Assembly: GCA_002423615.1 (NCBI GenBank)
Contig: DIKO01000118.1
Location: 19,327-54,633, forward strand
Direction of reading: 5' to 3'
Origin: Desulfobacteraceae bacterium UBA5616
Lineage (GTDB): Bacteria > Desulfobacterota > Desulfobacteria > Desulfobacterales > UBA5616
Length of the DNA stretch: 35,307 nucleotides
The translations under genes and the position numbers were made by a program. The notes under the pieces were generated by a model that was not told where the DNA came from, did no database searches, and worked only from the letters and a program-made list of their open reading frames with translations. Shown here piece by piece: positions 18,439-27,201 of this stretch (position 1 is the stretch's first letter; each line of letters opens with the position of its first letter).

Positions 18439-18961
18439 ATGAAAAAACTATCCATGGCATTGGTTTTATTCCTGACAGGGTGTGTTGGAATACCTGAAAA
18501 CGTAGACCCGGTTGATAACTTCAATAGAAAAATATCTGGGCAGGTGGTACGAAATTGCGAGGCTGGACCATTCATTTGAGCGAGGATTGACGCGAATAAC
18601 AGCAGATTACAGTTTGAGAAAGGACGGTGGTGTCAGAGTATTAAACCGCGGTTACTCCTCTGAGAAAAAATCATGGAAAGAGGTCGAAGGAAAGGCGTAT
18701 TTCGTAAAAGGACCGGATACGGGTTACCTGAAGGTTTCTTTCTTCGGTCCTTTTTATGGCTCTTATATCATTTTCGCACTTGATCATGAAAATTATCAAT
18801 ATTCACTGGTATGCGGCCCTGACAAATCCTATTTATGGATTCTGGCAAGAAGCCCGGTGTTACATAACGACATAAAAAATCTTCTTATAGAAAAAGCAGC
18901 GGCAGCGGGTTTTGATACAGGCAAATTGATATTTGTCGATCAAGACACATCGAAGTGGTGA
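18439..18961 (+). pseudogene. blc: Outer-membrane lipocalin Blc, split by a frameshift
   Basis: The first frame (18439-18579) encodes a lipoprotein signal peptide with lipobox FLTGC (Cys15) and then ENVDPVDNFN. The rest of the lipocalin is in another frame, from about 18527 to the stop at 18961: EKYLGRWYEIARLDHSFERG, KVSFFGPFYGSYI, LVCGPDKSYLWIL. Together they match bacterial Blc along its whole length. The break is a net gain of one base or loss of two near 18526, judged from the expected spacing between NF(N/D) and YLG. AAGGA precedes the first ATG. Blc binds lysophospholipids and fatty acids at the outer membrane. This is a recent pseudogene or a sequencing error; the downstream frame has an ATG at 18512 but would lack the signal peptide. 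Confidence 0.88.
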
Positions 18962-19025
18962 CCAGACTCCGCGATTTCAGAATAGAACGACACTGTTGGC
19001 ATCGTCAAGAAAGGAAAACCAGTGC

Positions 19026-20516
19026 ATGGACCGGATACTGATCGGCAAGGGCGAACAGCCTGTTGAATTACTCGCCAGATACGGCAACCGGCACGGTCTG
19101 ATTGCCGGCGCAACCGGCACCGGAAAGACTATTTCACTGATGGTCCTCGCCGAAGGGTTCTCTCGGATGGGAGTACCTGTTTTGATGGCGGACGTTAAAG
19201 GCGATGTGTCCGGTATGGCGCAAGCCGGCGTCACCACTGAAAAGATCCGGCAACGGGTTGCCGGGATCGGTATTGAGGGTTACGTCAATGAAGCGAATGC
19301 GGTGATGTTCTGGGACGTGTTCGGCCATGCGGGTCATCCGGTTCGCACCACGATCAGCGAAATGGGCCCGAGCCTGCTGGGACGGATTCTGGAGATCAGC
19401 GATACCCAGGCCGGGGTGTTTGAGATCGCCTTCAAACTGGCGGATGATCAGGGACTGCTGCTGCTGGACATGGACGACCTGCGCGCCCTGCTGACCTTCA
19501 TCGCGGACAATCGCAAGGAGGTATCGACGAAATATGGACTGGTCAGCACACAGTCCGTGGCGGCGATTCAACGGGCTTTGCTGACGCTCCAGCGAGAAGG
19601 CGGGGAAGCCTTGTTCGGAGAGCCGGCCCTCGAACTTAACGACCTGTTGCGGACCGACCTCAGCGGTCGCGGGATTATCAATATCCTTGTCGCGGACCAG
19701 CTCGTCCTGAAACCACGGTTGTACTCGAGTTTTCTTCTCTGGCTGCTGTCCGAGCTGTATGAGAACCTTCCCGAGGTGGGCGACCTCGACAAGCCAAGGC
19801 TGGTGTTTTTCTTCGATGAGGCCCACCTGCTGTTTGACGACGCCCCCCCGGTGCTGCGCCAGCGGGTGGAGCAGGTGGTGCGGATCATCCGTTCCAAGGG
19901 CGTGGGCGTTTATTTCTGTTCACAATTCCCGGACGACGTGCCCAACGAAATCCTGGGCCAGCTCGGAAACCGCATTCAGCACGCACTGCGGGCTTACACG
20001 CCGCGTGATCAGAAGGCAGTAAAAACCGCAGCACAAACCTTTGTGGCCAATCCGAAACTGAACGTCGCCGAAGTTATATCACAGCTCGGTGTGGGTGAAG
20101 CCCTGGTTTCCACGCTTCAGGAAAAGGGTATACCGATGCCGGTGGAGCGGACGATCATGAGTCCGCCGCGATGCCGGATGGGCGCGATTACGCCGGAAGA
20201 ACGCGCCGCCGTGCGGGCCCGCAGCCCGGTTGGCGGCAAGTACGACGCGCCTGTAAATCGTGAGTCGGCCTATGAGATCCTCAACCGGAGAACCCTTGAG
20301 AAAAAAACAGGAGAAGCTGAGCCGAATCGGTCCGGAGCAGATGAGCAGTCCCAGGGCGGGGGTCGGTTAAGCGATTTCCTGTGGGGCACCACCCGCCGTC
20401 AGGGTATGGTGGAAACAATGGCCAAACAGGCTGCTCGAACCGTCGGAAGCCAACTGGGCCGGCAGATTTTACGCGGACTCCTGGGGGGTATATTAGGCGG
20501 CTCCCGTCGTCGATAA
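19026..20516 (+). CDS. yjgR: YjgR-type HerA-like ATPase (DUF853)
   Basis: A 496-residue P-loop ATPase that closely follows E. coli YjgR as I remember it. Walker A is GATGTGKT (28-35), followed by MADVKGD and a Walker B VFFFDEAHLLF (Asp264, Glu265). The segments GHPVR, LADDQGLLLLD, ELYENLPE, IRSKGVGV and QLGNRIQHALRA are also shared, and the C-terminus ends in a glycine- and arginine-rich GGILGGSRRR. The family is annotated as DNA-translocating HerA-like; its cellular role is not established. The frame extends back to 18933, but ATG 19026 gives the family start. Its codons look more GC-rich at the third base than neighbouring genes, and it follows two decayed genes, which suggests transfer. 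Confidence 0.93.
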   Translation: MDRILIGKGEQPVELLARYGNRHGLIAGATGTGKTISLMVLAEGFSRMGVPVLMADVKGDVSGMAQAGVTTEKIRQRVAGIGIEGYVNEANAVMFWDVFGHAGHPVRTTISEMGPSLLGRILEISDTQAGVFEIAFKLADDQGLLLLDMDDLRALLTFIADNRKEVSTKYGLVSTQSVAAIQRALLTLQREGGEALFGEPALELNDLLRTDLSGRGIINILVADQLVLKPRLYSSFLLWLLSELYENLPEVGDLDKPRLVFFFDEAHLLFDDAPPVLRQRVEQVVRIIRSKGVGVYFCSQFPDDVPNEILGQLGNRIQHALRAYTPRDQKAVKTAAQTFVANPKLNVAEVISQLGVGEALVSTLQEKGIPMPVERTIMSPPRCRMGAITPEERAAVRARSPVGGKYDAPVNRESAYEILNRRTLEKKTGEAEPNRSGADEQSQGGGRLSDFLWGTTRRQGMVETMAKQAARTVGSQLGRQILRGLLGGILGGSRRR

Positions 20517-20561
20517 CCTTGCCGGATGACGGCCCGGACAGTTCAATAAGGAGATTTTTCC

Positions 20562-22037
20562 ATGACCCAAAGAAAGTTGATTGTGGAAAACTGGGAAAAG
20601 GAATTCAAAAGGAAAACCGTATCCCCGGAAGAAGCGGCAAAGGCCGTTAAATCCGGAGATTATGTGCTCATTCCCAATGAATATTTCGGTGTGATGCCAT
20701 ATCATCTTGTAGCACGGCGAAATGAGCTTCGGAATGTGACGGTGGAAATATGCGTGGCGTTTTTCGATCCCGGGTGGCTTCAGCCGGGTATGGAAGATTC
20801 TTTTAACATCATCATCCGGTGCTTCCTGCACCTGGCCAGAATCGCCCATGATGAAGGGCGAGTCCCCTTCATTCCCGTCACCAACGGAACATGGAACAAA
20901 ACCTACCGGGACAATCGGCCCATGGGGCACGATATCGATGTGTTTCTCGTGGTGGTGACCCCGCCGGATGAAAACGGTTTCTGCTATTTTGCAAACGGCG
21001 TCTGGGAGAAGAAACTCTATGCCCGGCGGGCGAAGACGGTTATCGCCGAAATGGACGCCACCCAGTCCAGAATTTACGGGGACACGGCCATCCACGTATC
21101 CGAAATCGACTACCTGGTGGACATCACCCCTGAACCCCTGACCGGGAGCCAGATCAACACCATTGCGGAAATTTTACCCCGGGCAAAACGGCAAATTGCC
21201 CTAAAACGCCTCTCCGCCGTTCATCCCGCCCTTTTTAAAAGCATTTTGCCCATTATCAGAGAAATACCGCCGGGTCTTCTGGAGGTCGCGCTGAACATCG
21301 ACGATCCCACCGATGTCATGATGGCCATGGCGAAAAATTTAAAGACCATCGTAAAGGACAGGGATACGATACAGGTGGGGACAGGTAAGCATACCAAGCA
21401 TCTTGTGGAACTGGGGGTCTTTGATGATGTAAACGATTTAAGCATTTTTTCCGAATTGGGGTGTCCGGGAATGGGATTTCTGGTCAAACGGGGCATCGCC
21501 ACCGGAAAATATGCCGCCTTGCACCCGGATAAGGCGGTTTTTACAAGCTTCATGGGAATGACGCCGGAAGAAATAAAATGGACCGCCAATAACCCCCTGT
21601 TTGAACAATACCCCGGGGATTATATCATTAATATCGCCAATATCGCCGCTAACAGAAACATGCTGTCCGTCAACAACGCCGTCAAGGTGGATCTCACGGG
21701 ACAGATCACCTGCGAATCCCAGTTGGGCCCCCGGCTCATCAACGGCGCAGGCGGACAAATCGAATTTCATATCGGCGCATTCATGTCCGAGGGCGGCAGG
21801 GCAGTCACGTTTATCCCTTCCACCTGGGGAAACGGTTCGGTTTCCAACATCACTCCCTATTTTGAAGAAGGCACCCTGGTGACGATTTCACGGTACTGGG
21901 CCGATTTTGTTGTAACGGAATACGGTGTTGCGCAGCTTGCCGGAAAGTCCCATCGTGAAAGAGCTCAAGAACTCATACGAATCGCCCATCCCGATTTCCG
22001 GGACGAACTGACCCAAGCCGCAAAAAAAATCTGCTGA
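20562..22037 (+). CDS. Acetyl-CoA hydrolase/transferase-family CoA-transferase
   Basis: A 491-residue class I CoA-transferase of the acetyl-CoA hydrolase/4-hydroxybutyrate CoA-transferase family. The likely catalytic Glu is Glu298 in SIFSELGCPG, matching the H(S/T)E site of 4-hydroxybutyrate CoA-transferase. The family block GAGGQIEFHIGAF and the later TFIPSTWGNG segment are present. The enzyme would move CoA from a donor acyl-CoA such as acetyl-CoA to a carboxylate. Donor and acceptor are unknown. It has a strong AAGGAG before the ATG, stands alone on the plus strand and converges on the glycyl radical operon with 16 bases between stops, so a shared pathway is possible but not shown. Confidence 0.87.
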   Translation: MTQRKLIVENWEKEFKRKTVSPEEAAKAVKSGDYVLIPNEYFGVMPYHLVARRNELRNVTVEICVAFFDPGWLQPGMEDSFNIIIRCFLHLARIAHDEGRVPFIPVTNGTWNKTYRDNRPMGHDIDVFLVVVTPPDENGFCYFANGVWEKKLYARRAKTVIAEMDATQSRIYGDTAIHVSEIDYLVDITPEPLTGSQINTIAEILPRAKRQIALKRLSAVHPALFKSILPIIREIPPGLLEVALNIDDPTDVMMAMAKNLKTIVKDRDTIQVGTGKHTKHLVELGVFDDVNDLSIFSELGCPGMGFLVKRGIATGKYAALHPDKAVFTSFMGMTPEEIKWTANNPLFEQYPGDYIINIANIAANRNMLSVNNAVKVDLTGQITCESQLGPRLINGAGGQIEFHIGAFMSEGGRAVTFIPSTWGNGSVSNITPYFEEGTLVTISRYWADFVVTEYGVAQLAGKSHRERAQELIRIAHPDFRDELTQAAKKIC

Positions 22038-22040
22038 ATT

Positions 22041-22065
22041 CTGAAAAAGGCTGTTATTTTTTCAG
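22041..22065. terminator. A/T-rich hairpin between convergent genes
   Basis: CTGAAAAA (22041-22048) and TTTTTCAG (22058-22065) form an eight-base stem with a nine-base loop, between the CoA-transferase stop and the activase stop and reaching into the last codons of the activase gene. A-tract and T-tract are on opposite sides, so it could stop transcripts from both directions. The stem is A/T-rich and therefore weak. Confidence 0.35.
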
Positions 22066-22914
22066 GGGAAGCAGGAACGCATCGGGCGAGCGGTTGATGC
22101 TCTTCCCGATGGCAGTTCTTTTTTCATCGCCTCCGGAATTGTAGGCAAGGCATTGAAAGGCCGGAATTCCCAGGGCTTTCAGAAATCGTTCAATCTGCTT
22201 GAGGTTTTCCGGCGTGTCGGTGATATCCGGAACCAGGGGGGTTCTTGGAATTATCTCGACGTTTGATTCTTTTGCCAGGATTGCCAGATTTGAAAGGATC
22301 CGATGATTGTCGACCCCGGTGAATTTCTTGTGTTTTTCAGGATCAAAGATTTTCAGGTCATAGAAAATCAGGTCTATGTAAGGCAAAAGTTTCGTCCTGA
22401 ATTCGGGCAGATCGAACATTCCCGATGTCTGCAGAGCAATGTGCACCGCGTTCCTTTTTAATTCCCTCATCGCCGGTCTCACATAATCCATGAACAGGGT
22501 GGGTTCCCCCCCGGAAAAGGTGACCCCGCCTTTTGACACGTCATAAAAAATTTTATCCTTCAAAAGGATTTGAATCAGCTCGTCCGGAGGATAATATCGG
22601 CCGACGGGCTTAAGGGCGGTAGTGGGGCAGGCTTCTGTGCACACCTCGCAGGCTGTACAGCGGTTCCGGTCGATCCTTTGCTTCAACAGGGGGTTGACTG
22701 CACCTTCCGGGCAGGCTGTCACACATTCTCCGCACTTCATGCAGAGGTGATCGTAAAAAGCGATTTCTTTTTGCGCGGAGAGGGATTCTGGGTTGTGGCA
22801 CCAGATGCACGAAAGCGGACACCCCTTCAGAAACACCGTCGTCCGGATTCCCGGTCCGTCGTCCAGGGTGAAATGACGTATATCAAAGATCAGGGGAAGG
22901 TTTTCCGATTTCAT
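22054..22914 (-). CDS. Glycyl radical enzyme activase (radical SAM)
   Basis: A 286-residue activating enzyme that takes a hydrogen from the glycine of its partner to make the glycyl radical. The radical SAM cluster motif is CPLSCIWC (Cys32, Cys36, Cys39) after the typical DGPGIRTTVFLKG. Two ferredoxin-like 4Fe-4S motifs sit between it and the SAM core: Cys58/61/64/68 and Cys86/89/92/96. SGGEPTL binds SAM. The two extra clusters place it with activases of dehydratase, decarboxylase and X-succinate enzymes, not with that of pyruvate formate-lyase. The start overlaps the SCP2 gene by four bases, so it is the last gene of the operon and coupled to the carrier protein. Confidence 0.95.
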   Translation of the reverse strand: MKSENLPLIFDIRHFTLDDGPGIRTTVFLKGCPLSCIWCHNPESLSAQKEIAFYDHLCMKCGECVTACPEGAVNPLLKQRIDRNRCTACEVCTEACPTTALKPVGRYYPPDELIQILLKDKIFYDVSKGGVTFSGGEPTLFMDYVRPAMRELKRNAVHIALQTSGMFDLPEFRTKLLPYIDLIFYDLKIFDPEKHKKFTGVDNHRILSNLAILAKESNVEIIPRTPLVPDITDTPENLKQIERFLKALGIPAFQCLAYNSGGDEKRTAIGKSINRSPDAFLLPLKK

Positions 22915-23375
22915 GCTTTTCCCGTGACCATCAACTGCAGATGTTTGGCCATGTAGGCAAACTTGTAAAGATAATTGAGATTTCCGTTGATGGTGATGTC
23001 CTGCCTGAGCATGGAGCCCAGAATGTCCTGCTTGGGGGCCAGGAGAAAATCCCTCAATTTTGCCGCATCTTTAAAGGTCACAGTGACGTCCGGATCCTTG
23101 AGGGCCGTGTCTTTCACCGTCATTTCACCGTCTTTGAACACGGCTGCGACGGTGATCCCGTTGTCCCTGCTTTTGAAGAAATATTTTCCCTCAAAGTCCA
23201 CGATGTTCTTTCTGAAATCCCTGAGGAGAAAAAAAGCAACCCCCATTGCCTTCAAAAGTAGGCTTAAGAAGTTTTCCGCCAACTCGGATTCAATGCACCG
23301 GGCAAGTTTCCGGCCCTGGAACCCCAGTAAAACGCGCGATAATACATTCGGCACGGCATAACCCCCTTTTTTCAT
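22911..23375 (-). CDS. SCP2 sterol/lipid-carrier domain protein
   Basis: A 154-residue protein whose second half has the SCP2 pattern: KYFFKSRDNGITVAAVFKDGEM followed by DPDVTVTFKDAAKLRDFL and a helix-rich tail QDITINGNLNYLYKFAYMAKHL. SCP2 folds hold a hydrophobic molecule in a tunnel and are used for sterols, acyl-CoAs and other lipids. The first 60 residues are helical and specific to this protein. It is wedged between the radical enzyme and its activase, with ATGA overlaps on both sides, so all three should be made in step. That arrangement implies the carrier serves the radical enzyme; this is inference. Confidence 0.8.
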   Translation of the reverse strand: MKKGGYAVPNVLSRVLLGFQGRKLARCIESELAENFLSLLLKAMGVAFFLLRDFRKNIVDFEGKYFFKSRDNGITVAAVFKDGEMTVKDTALKDPDVTVTFKDAAKLRDFLLAPKQDILGSMLRQDITINGNLNYLYKFAYMAKHLQLMVTGKA

Positions 23376-25870
23376 TCAAACGGCAGCATGGTTTTATGCT
23401 TTTCGGGAAAAGGAACCGCTTTTCCGGTTTTGACATCATACGCCGTCCGGGTGATGATTTCTTCCTTCATGGCATCGTTTAAGTCCTTAAAATAAGCTGA
23501 ATAACCCGAAACCCGGACCAGGAGGTCCGGATATTGTTCCGGATGCTCCCTGGCCTGGATCAGATCTTCGTAGGACATGATATTGAACTGGACGTGGCGC
23601 CCCCCGTATCTGAAATAGGCTTCCACCGCCGCGGCCATGGTTTCGATTTCCTGTTCATTCATGATGGACGGGTATTTGAAATTGACCGCCTCGCCGTTGG
23701 CGATACATTGGCCGGGAAGCTCGGCAATGGCCCTGAAACACCGGGCCAGATCCCCGGCGGCCTGGGACACGGGGGTGATGCCGCTGGCAAAGACTTCATA
23801 GGCTTTGCGGCCGTTGGGAAGGGCCCCGGACATTTTGCCCTGCCCCGCGTGATTGGTCATGGTCCAGAATCCGGCCTTATAGCGGCCTCCCCTGTAGTTG
23901 GTCCGGCCCTGGTAAAAATGATGGAGAAACTCAATCAGGTTCCGGGCGTTTTTTGCGGCAACGGGATCATCGGTTCCGAATTTAGGGGTTTTATGCAACA
24001 GCCAGGCGTGAAGTGTTTCATGTCCCCTGAAATTATCGGCAAGGGCCGACAAAAGTTCCGGGAAAGCGACTTTTTTATCCACAAACACGGCTTTTTCAAT
24101 GGCATTCAAGGAGTCCACCGTATCGGCGAACCCGATATGCGTGGCGCCGGATGAATTATAATGGGCGCCGCCGAAGATCAGGTCCTGTCCCTTTTTCATG
24201 GGCCCTTCCATGTCGAAAAACGCCGACAGCAGCGGTGACGGCATGATTTCCCGGTAGGTTGCGCCAAAGAGATTGTTCAATGCAACCGCTTCGGTCATGA
24301 GCCATGTCAACTGGGTTGTAAAAGCTCCCCAGAAATCCTCAAAACGCTTAAAGGAAGCCGGATCGCCGGATACCGGACCGATCTGTTCGTCCCCGGTCAC
24401 CGGCCTTTTACCGTTGTTCAGGGCCAGTTCCACCGCGGAAACCAGATTCAGCATAATGGAACTCGAAGCGTCATAGCTTTTTCCGGGCACCCCCGGTTCC
24501 ACACAACCGATAATTGCGTAATCCCTGGCATGCGCCGTGCTGACTCCCTGGCCTTCAAGGGTCTTGACAATTGCGACATCGTTTAAAAATGCGGGTGCGG
24601 ACCGGGTGCCGGTGATGACTTCAGCCACCCGGTTCCGGTAGGATGCGGTATTTTTCTCATAATGGTACCGGGCGTTTAAGCTGGGATCCCGGGTCTTCAG
24701 CAGTTCGGTGACCCGCAGCATGATATAGGTCAGATCGTTTACCGCATCCGAACCTTGTTCATCAACACCTCCCACCGTCACCGCGGGAACGGTTCCCGCA
24801 CCGCCGAAGAGTTCCTCGGCTGTTTCGGGAACCAGGTTGGTATTGTCGTTGAGTTTGAGCCAGAGGCACCCCACCAGTTCCATGGCTTCTTCCAGACGCA
24901 GCCGCCCATTTTCCATATCCTGTCTGTAATAGGGGTAAAGAACCTGATCCAGCCTTCCCGGGCTGATGGCCATGTTGATATTTTCCGCATGAATGGCGAT
25001 CTGAATCAGCCAGACGGCGTTTACCGCTTCCCTGAAAGTCCTGGCGGGTTTGGCCGGTACCTGCTCCAAAACCTGGGCCATTTTCCGCAGGTTTTCCTTT
25101 TTTTCCGGATTCATTTCATTTTCGGAAAGCCTCAAGGCCTCCTTTCTTAAATTCCCCGCGTAGGCAATGACGCCCTCCATGGCGATCCGGACGGCCCGGT
25201 AGAAAGCAATCTGCTGGTCGAGCTCCGGAAGCTTCCGGGTTGCCGGCCTTTTCTCTTCTTCGGCCGCGGTCCGGATAATGGATTCAATCCCTTTTGACAG
25301 GACTGTCGAGTAATCCGGCACGGTATGGGAAATACACCCTGCCTTGCTGGCGATGAAAAACACGATTCGTTCAAAAAGCTGCATGCACTTGGGGTTTCCG
25401 TGTTTTTTCCGGGTGGTTTCCAGGATATTCCGTTCCATCCAATAGGGAAAAATTTCAAAATTCAAGGTTGCCGCATCTTCATCGGATAAGAGAATCGGAT
25501 TTTTTTCACGGGTACTGATGGTGTCCAGTTCGGGCCAGATGGTCATTCCGGTGAGTTCCGGATACACAGGGGCCCCGAAGGGTTTTGCGCAGGTGGTTCC
25601 GGCCAGAAGATTGTCGTCGAAAAAAAGCGGCTTTTTATGGGAAAGAAAAAAATGCACCGCACTCGCGTACCGGGTTTCAGGGGATTCCTGGTCCGGGGTA
25701 TTTTTCAGGTACTCAGTGACATATCTTGCCCGTTCAATGCAGACGCTGGATTTTTCCCTTAAAAGATTTTCTTTTAACCGTCCTAAAAGGGGAAGGGTAT
25801 TCAGGGTGTAATCCCCTAAGCGGATGTCTTTAAGGGTTATTGCCGGGATTGAAAGATCTCTGGCGCTCAT
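23372..25870 (-). CDS. Glycyl radical enzyme of unknown substrate (dehydratase/lyase class)
   Basis: An 832-residue pyruvate formate-lyase superfamily enzyme. The glycyl radical site is Gly789 in RVSGYSAYF. The thiyl-radical cysteine is Cys456 in IIGCVEPG, with Glu458 two residues on. Cys-x-Glu is shared by glycerol and propanediol dehydratases, choline and isethionate lyases, hydroxyproline dehydratase and arylacetate decarboxylases, and is absent from pyruvate formate-lyase and benzylsuccinate synthase. The usual block after GRKA reads YEVFASGITPVSQAAGD, which differs from the subfamilies I know. The residues after Cys456 do not match the choline lyase Thr and Tyr positions. No microcompartment genes are near. 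AGGAGA precedes the ATG. Oxygen-sensitive, so it supports an anaerobic host. Confidence 0.92.
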   Translation of the reverse strand: MSARDLSIPAITLKDIRLGDYTLNTLPLLGRLKENLLREKSSVCIERARYVTEYLKNTPDQESPETRYASAVHFFLSHKKPLFFDDNLLAGTTCAKPFGAPVYPELTGMTIWPELDTISTREKNPILLSDEDAATLNFEIFPYWMERNILETTRKKHGNPKCMQLFERIVFFIASKAGCISHTVPDYSTVLSKGIESIIRTAAEEEKRPATRKLPELDQQIAFYRAVRIAMEGVIAYAGNLRKEALRLSENEMNPEKKENLRKMAQVLEQVPAKPARTFREAVNAVWLIQIAIHAENINMAISPGRLDQVLYPYYRQDMENGRLRLEEAMELVGCLWLKLNDNTNLVPETAEELFGGAGTVPAVTVGGVDEQGSDAVNDLTYIMLRVTELLKTRDPSLNARYHYEKNTASYRNRVAEVITGTRSAPAFLNDVAIVKTLEGQGVSTAHARDYAIIGCVEPGVPGKSYDASSSIMLNLVSAVELALNNGKRPVTGDEQIGPVSGDPASFKRFEDFWGAFTTQLTWLMTEAVALNNLFGATYREIMPSPLLSAFFDMEGPMKKGQDLIFGGAHYNSSGATHIGFADTVDSLNAIEKAVFVDKKVAFPELLSALADNFRGHETLHAWLLHKTPKFGTDDPVAAKNARNLIEFLHHFYQGRTNYRGGRYKAGFWTMTNHAGQGKMSGALPNGRKAYEVFASGITPVSQAAGDLARCFRAIAELPGQCIANGEAVNFKYPSIMNEQEIETMAAAVEAYFRYGGRHVQFNIMSYEDLIQAREHPEQYPDLLVRVSGYSAYFKDLNDAMKEEIITRTAYDVKTGKAVPFPEKHKTMLPFE

Positions 25871-25890
25871 GGCCTTTTCTCCTGTTTCCG

Positions 25891-27141
25891 TTAAAAGGAT
25901 GCTTCGTCAAAGCGAATAAATTCCCAGATCGCCTGCCAGTCGTCATCCATCAACATAAAATAACCGAAATTTTCATAATGATAAGCCGCCGGATCTGTTT
26001 CAGGGGCATAGCGAATTCCGGGTTTAGTGGCGTATAACAGCTGGCCCAGGTACAACCCATCGGCAATTTTAACCAGTTCGTCATGGCATAGATGATCGGG
26101 CGGCAGGGTATGCAATCCGGGCCACCGGTAATTGAGACGAAGGACCTGTTTCCCCTTATTTTCCGGGTTGACGGTTTTTTCATTTGCGGCAATGAAGTAG
26201 AAACTCTTGACGCTGATTTCTTCGCGTTTTTCCTTTTCCCCGGGATATTCGACGGCCATCCCTCTGAGCCCCAGGTTTTCGATAAAGGCGGTTGCCGGCA
26301 GGGACAGGTCCGGACTTTTTCTATAGGTGTTGCTCCCCAGGATCACCGGGGTTTTCCCCTTGTAGTACATCCCGTCATCCCCTATGTATTTTTTGATGTC
26401 GGCAGTGGCCGCCCGGGAAAAGGTTTTACCGGTCCATGGTGAGAAAAGACGTACAGCCGGATAAATGTCGTTTAACACGCTCCGTTCGAAGCGGGCGAGA
26501 AAACCGGCGTTTTTAAAGGTAACCACACCCCCGTGGAAAAACCCGTCGATGTCATCCGCCGGCCTGCCGCATAAAAAAATCCGATTCAGGGCGTCAAAAT
26601 AAGCGTCCTGGAAGGAGGGGCCTCTCCCAATCCCGTCTGAAATGTCCTTTAAGCTGTGCAGAATGGTTTCCCCGTCGGCCAGTTGTGATTTAATTTTCTC
26701 ACATTCCTCACAATCGGTAAACGTGAATTTTTTGAATTTGTCTTTGACGTCCTTAACCGCTCCATATTGCAGTTCCGGAAAAAGCAGGTTCTTTTCTTCC
26801 AGCCAGGTGTCGTCCATCAGGGCAAAATAACCGAAGTTCCGGTACTGGTAATCCTTGTTTTCAATGCCGGCGTCGTAATCCGAAAAAAGATTTTTTCCCG
26901 CAGTGGCATAATACAGTTTGCCCAGATAAAGACCCGGGGAGATTTCCACGATTTCGTCGATCAGCAACCGGTTGGGCAACCGGTTGGAAAGGCCCTCCCA
27001 CCGGTAATTCAGAGCCATGACCTTTTTATCCGGGTGGTCGGGATCCACGGAAAACTTTTCCTGCGCGATGAAAAGACCCCCTCTGGCGTGCAGAAAGGAT
27101 TGCTGCTGCGCTTCGGGTTCGGTTCCTAATTTTTTTATCAT
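25891..27141 (-). CDS. Conserved protein with duplicated 90-residue domain
   Basis: A 416-residue soluble protein I cannot name. Residues about 22-113 and 312-402 are two copies of one domain. Both contain LNYRWxGL, then LPxxxL, DE-hydrophobic-V-x-I, GLYLGxLxYAT, NFGYFxLMDDxW. The middle (about 160-300) has its own conserved-looking parts: FFHGGVVTFKNAG and a SPWTGKTF segment. Aromatic and glycine richness suggests a beta-barrel or ligand-binding fold, but this is only an impression. There is no signal peptide. It ends 20 bases before the glycyl radical enzyme start, with a GGGAGAG site of its own. Confidence 0.72.
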   Translation of the reverse strand: MIKKLGTEPEAQQQSFLHARGGLFIAQEKFSVDPDHPDKKVMALNYRWEGLSNRLPNRLLIDEIVEISPGLYLGKLYYATAGKNLFSDYDAGIENKDYQYRNFGYFALMDDTWLEEKNLLFPELQYGAVKDVKDKFKKFTFTDCEECEKIKSQLADGETILHSLKDISDGIGRGPSFQDAYFDALNRIFLCGRPADDIDGFFHGGVVTFKNAGFLARFERSVLNDIYPAVRLFSPWTGKTFSRAATADIKKYIGDDGMYYKGKTPVILGSNTYRKSPDLSLPATAFIENLGLRGMAVEYPGEKEKREEISVKSFYFIAANEKTVNPENKGKQVLRLNYRWPGLHTLPPDHLCHDELVKIADGLYLGQLLYATKPGIRYAPETDPAAYHYENFGYFMLMDDDWQAIWEFIRFDEASF

Positions 27142-27201
27142 TTCAGCTCTCCCGGGAAAATCCTGTAGCCGCCGGGAAGCGGCTTTTTCAGAGAAATTCC
27201 G

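Noticed and set aside
18156..18497. A 113-codon plus-strand open frame starting MCFGETAAS
   Set aside because: It overlaps the HNH remnant in another frame and runs into the blc signal peptide region. The HNH frame has clear family residues and this one has none.
23372..25870. Benzylsuccinate or alkylsuccinate synthase, or pyruvate formate-lyase
   Set aside because: The Cys456-x-Glu458 site belongs to dehydratase, lyase and decarboxylase types. There are no small subunits, and pyruvate formate-lyase would have two adjacent cysteines.
23372..25870. Choline trimethylamine-lyase with a microcompartment
   Set aside because: The Thr and Tyr expected after the active-site Cys are not at those positions, and no shell-protein gene is in the window.
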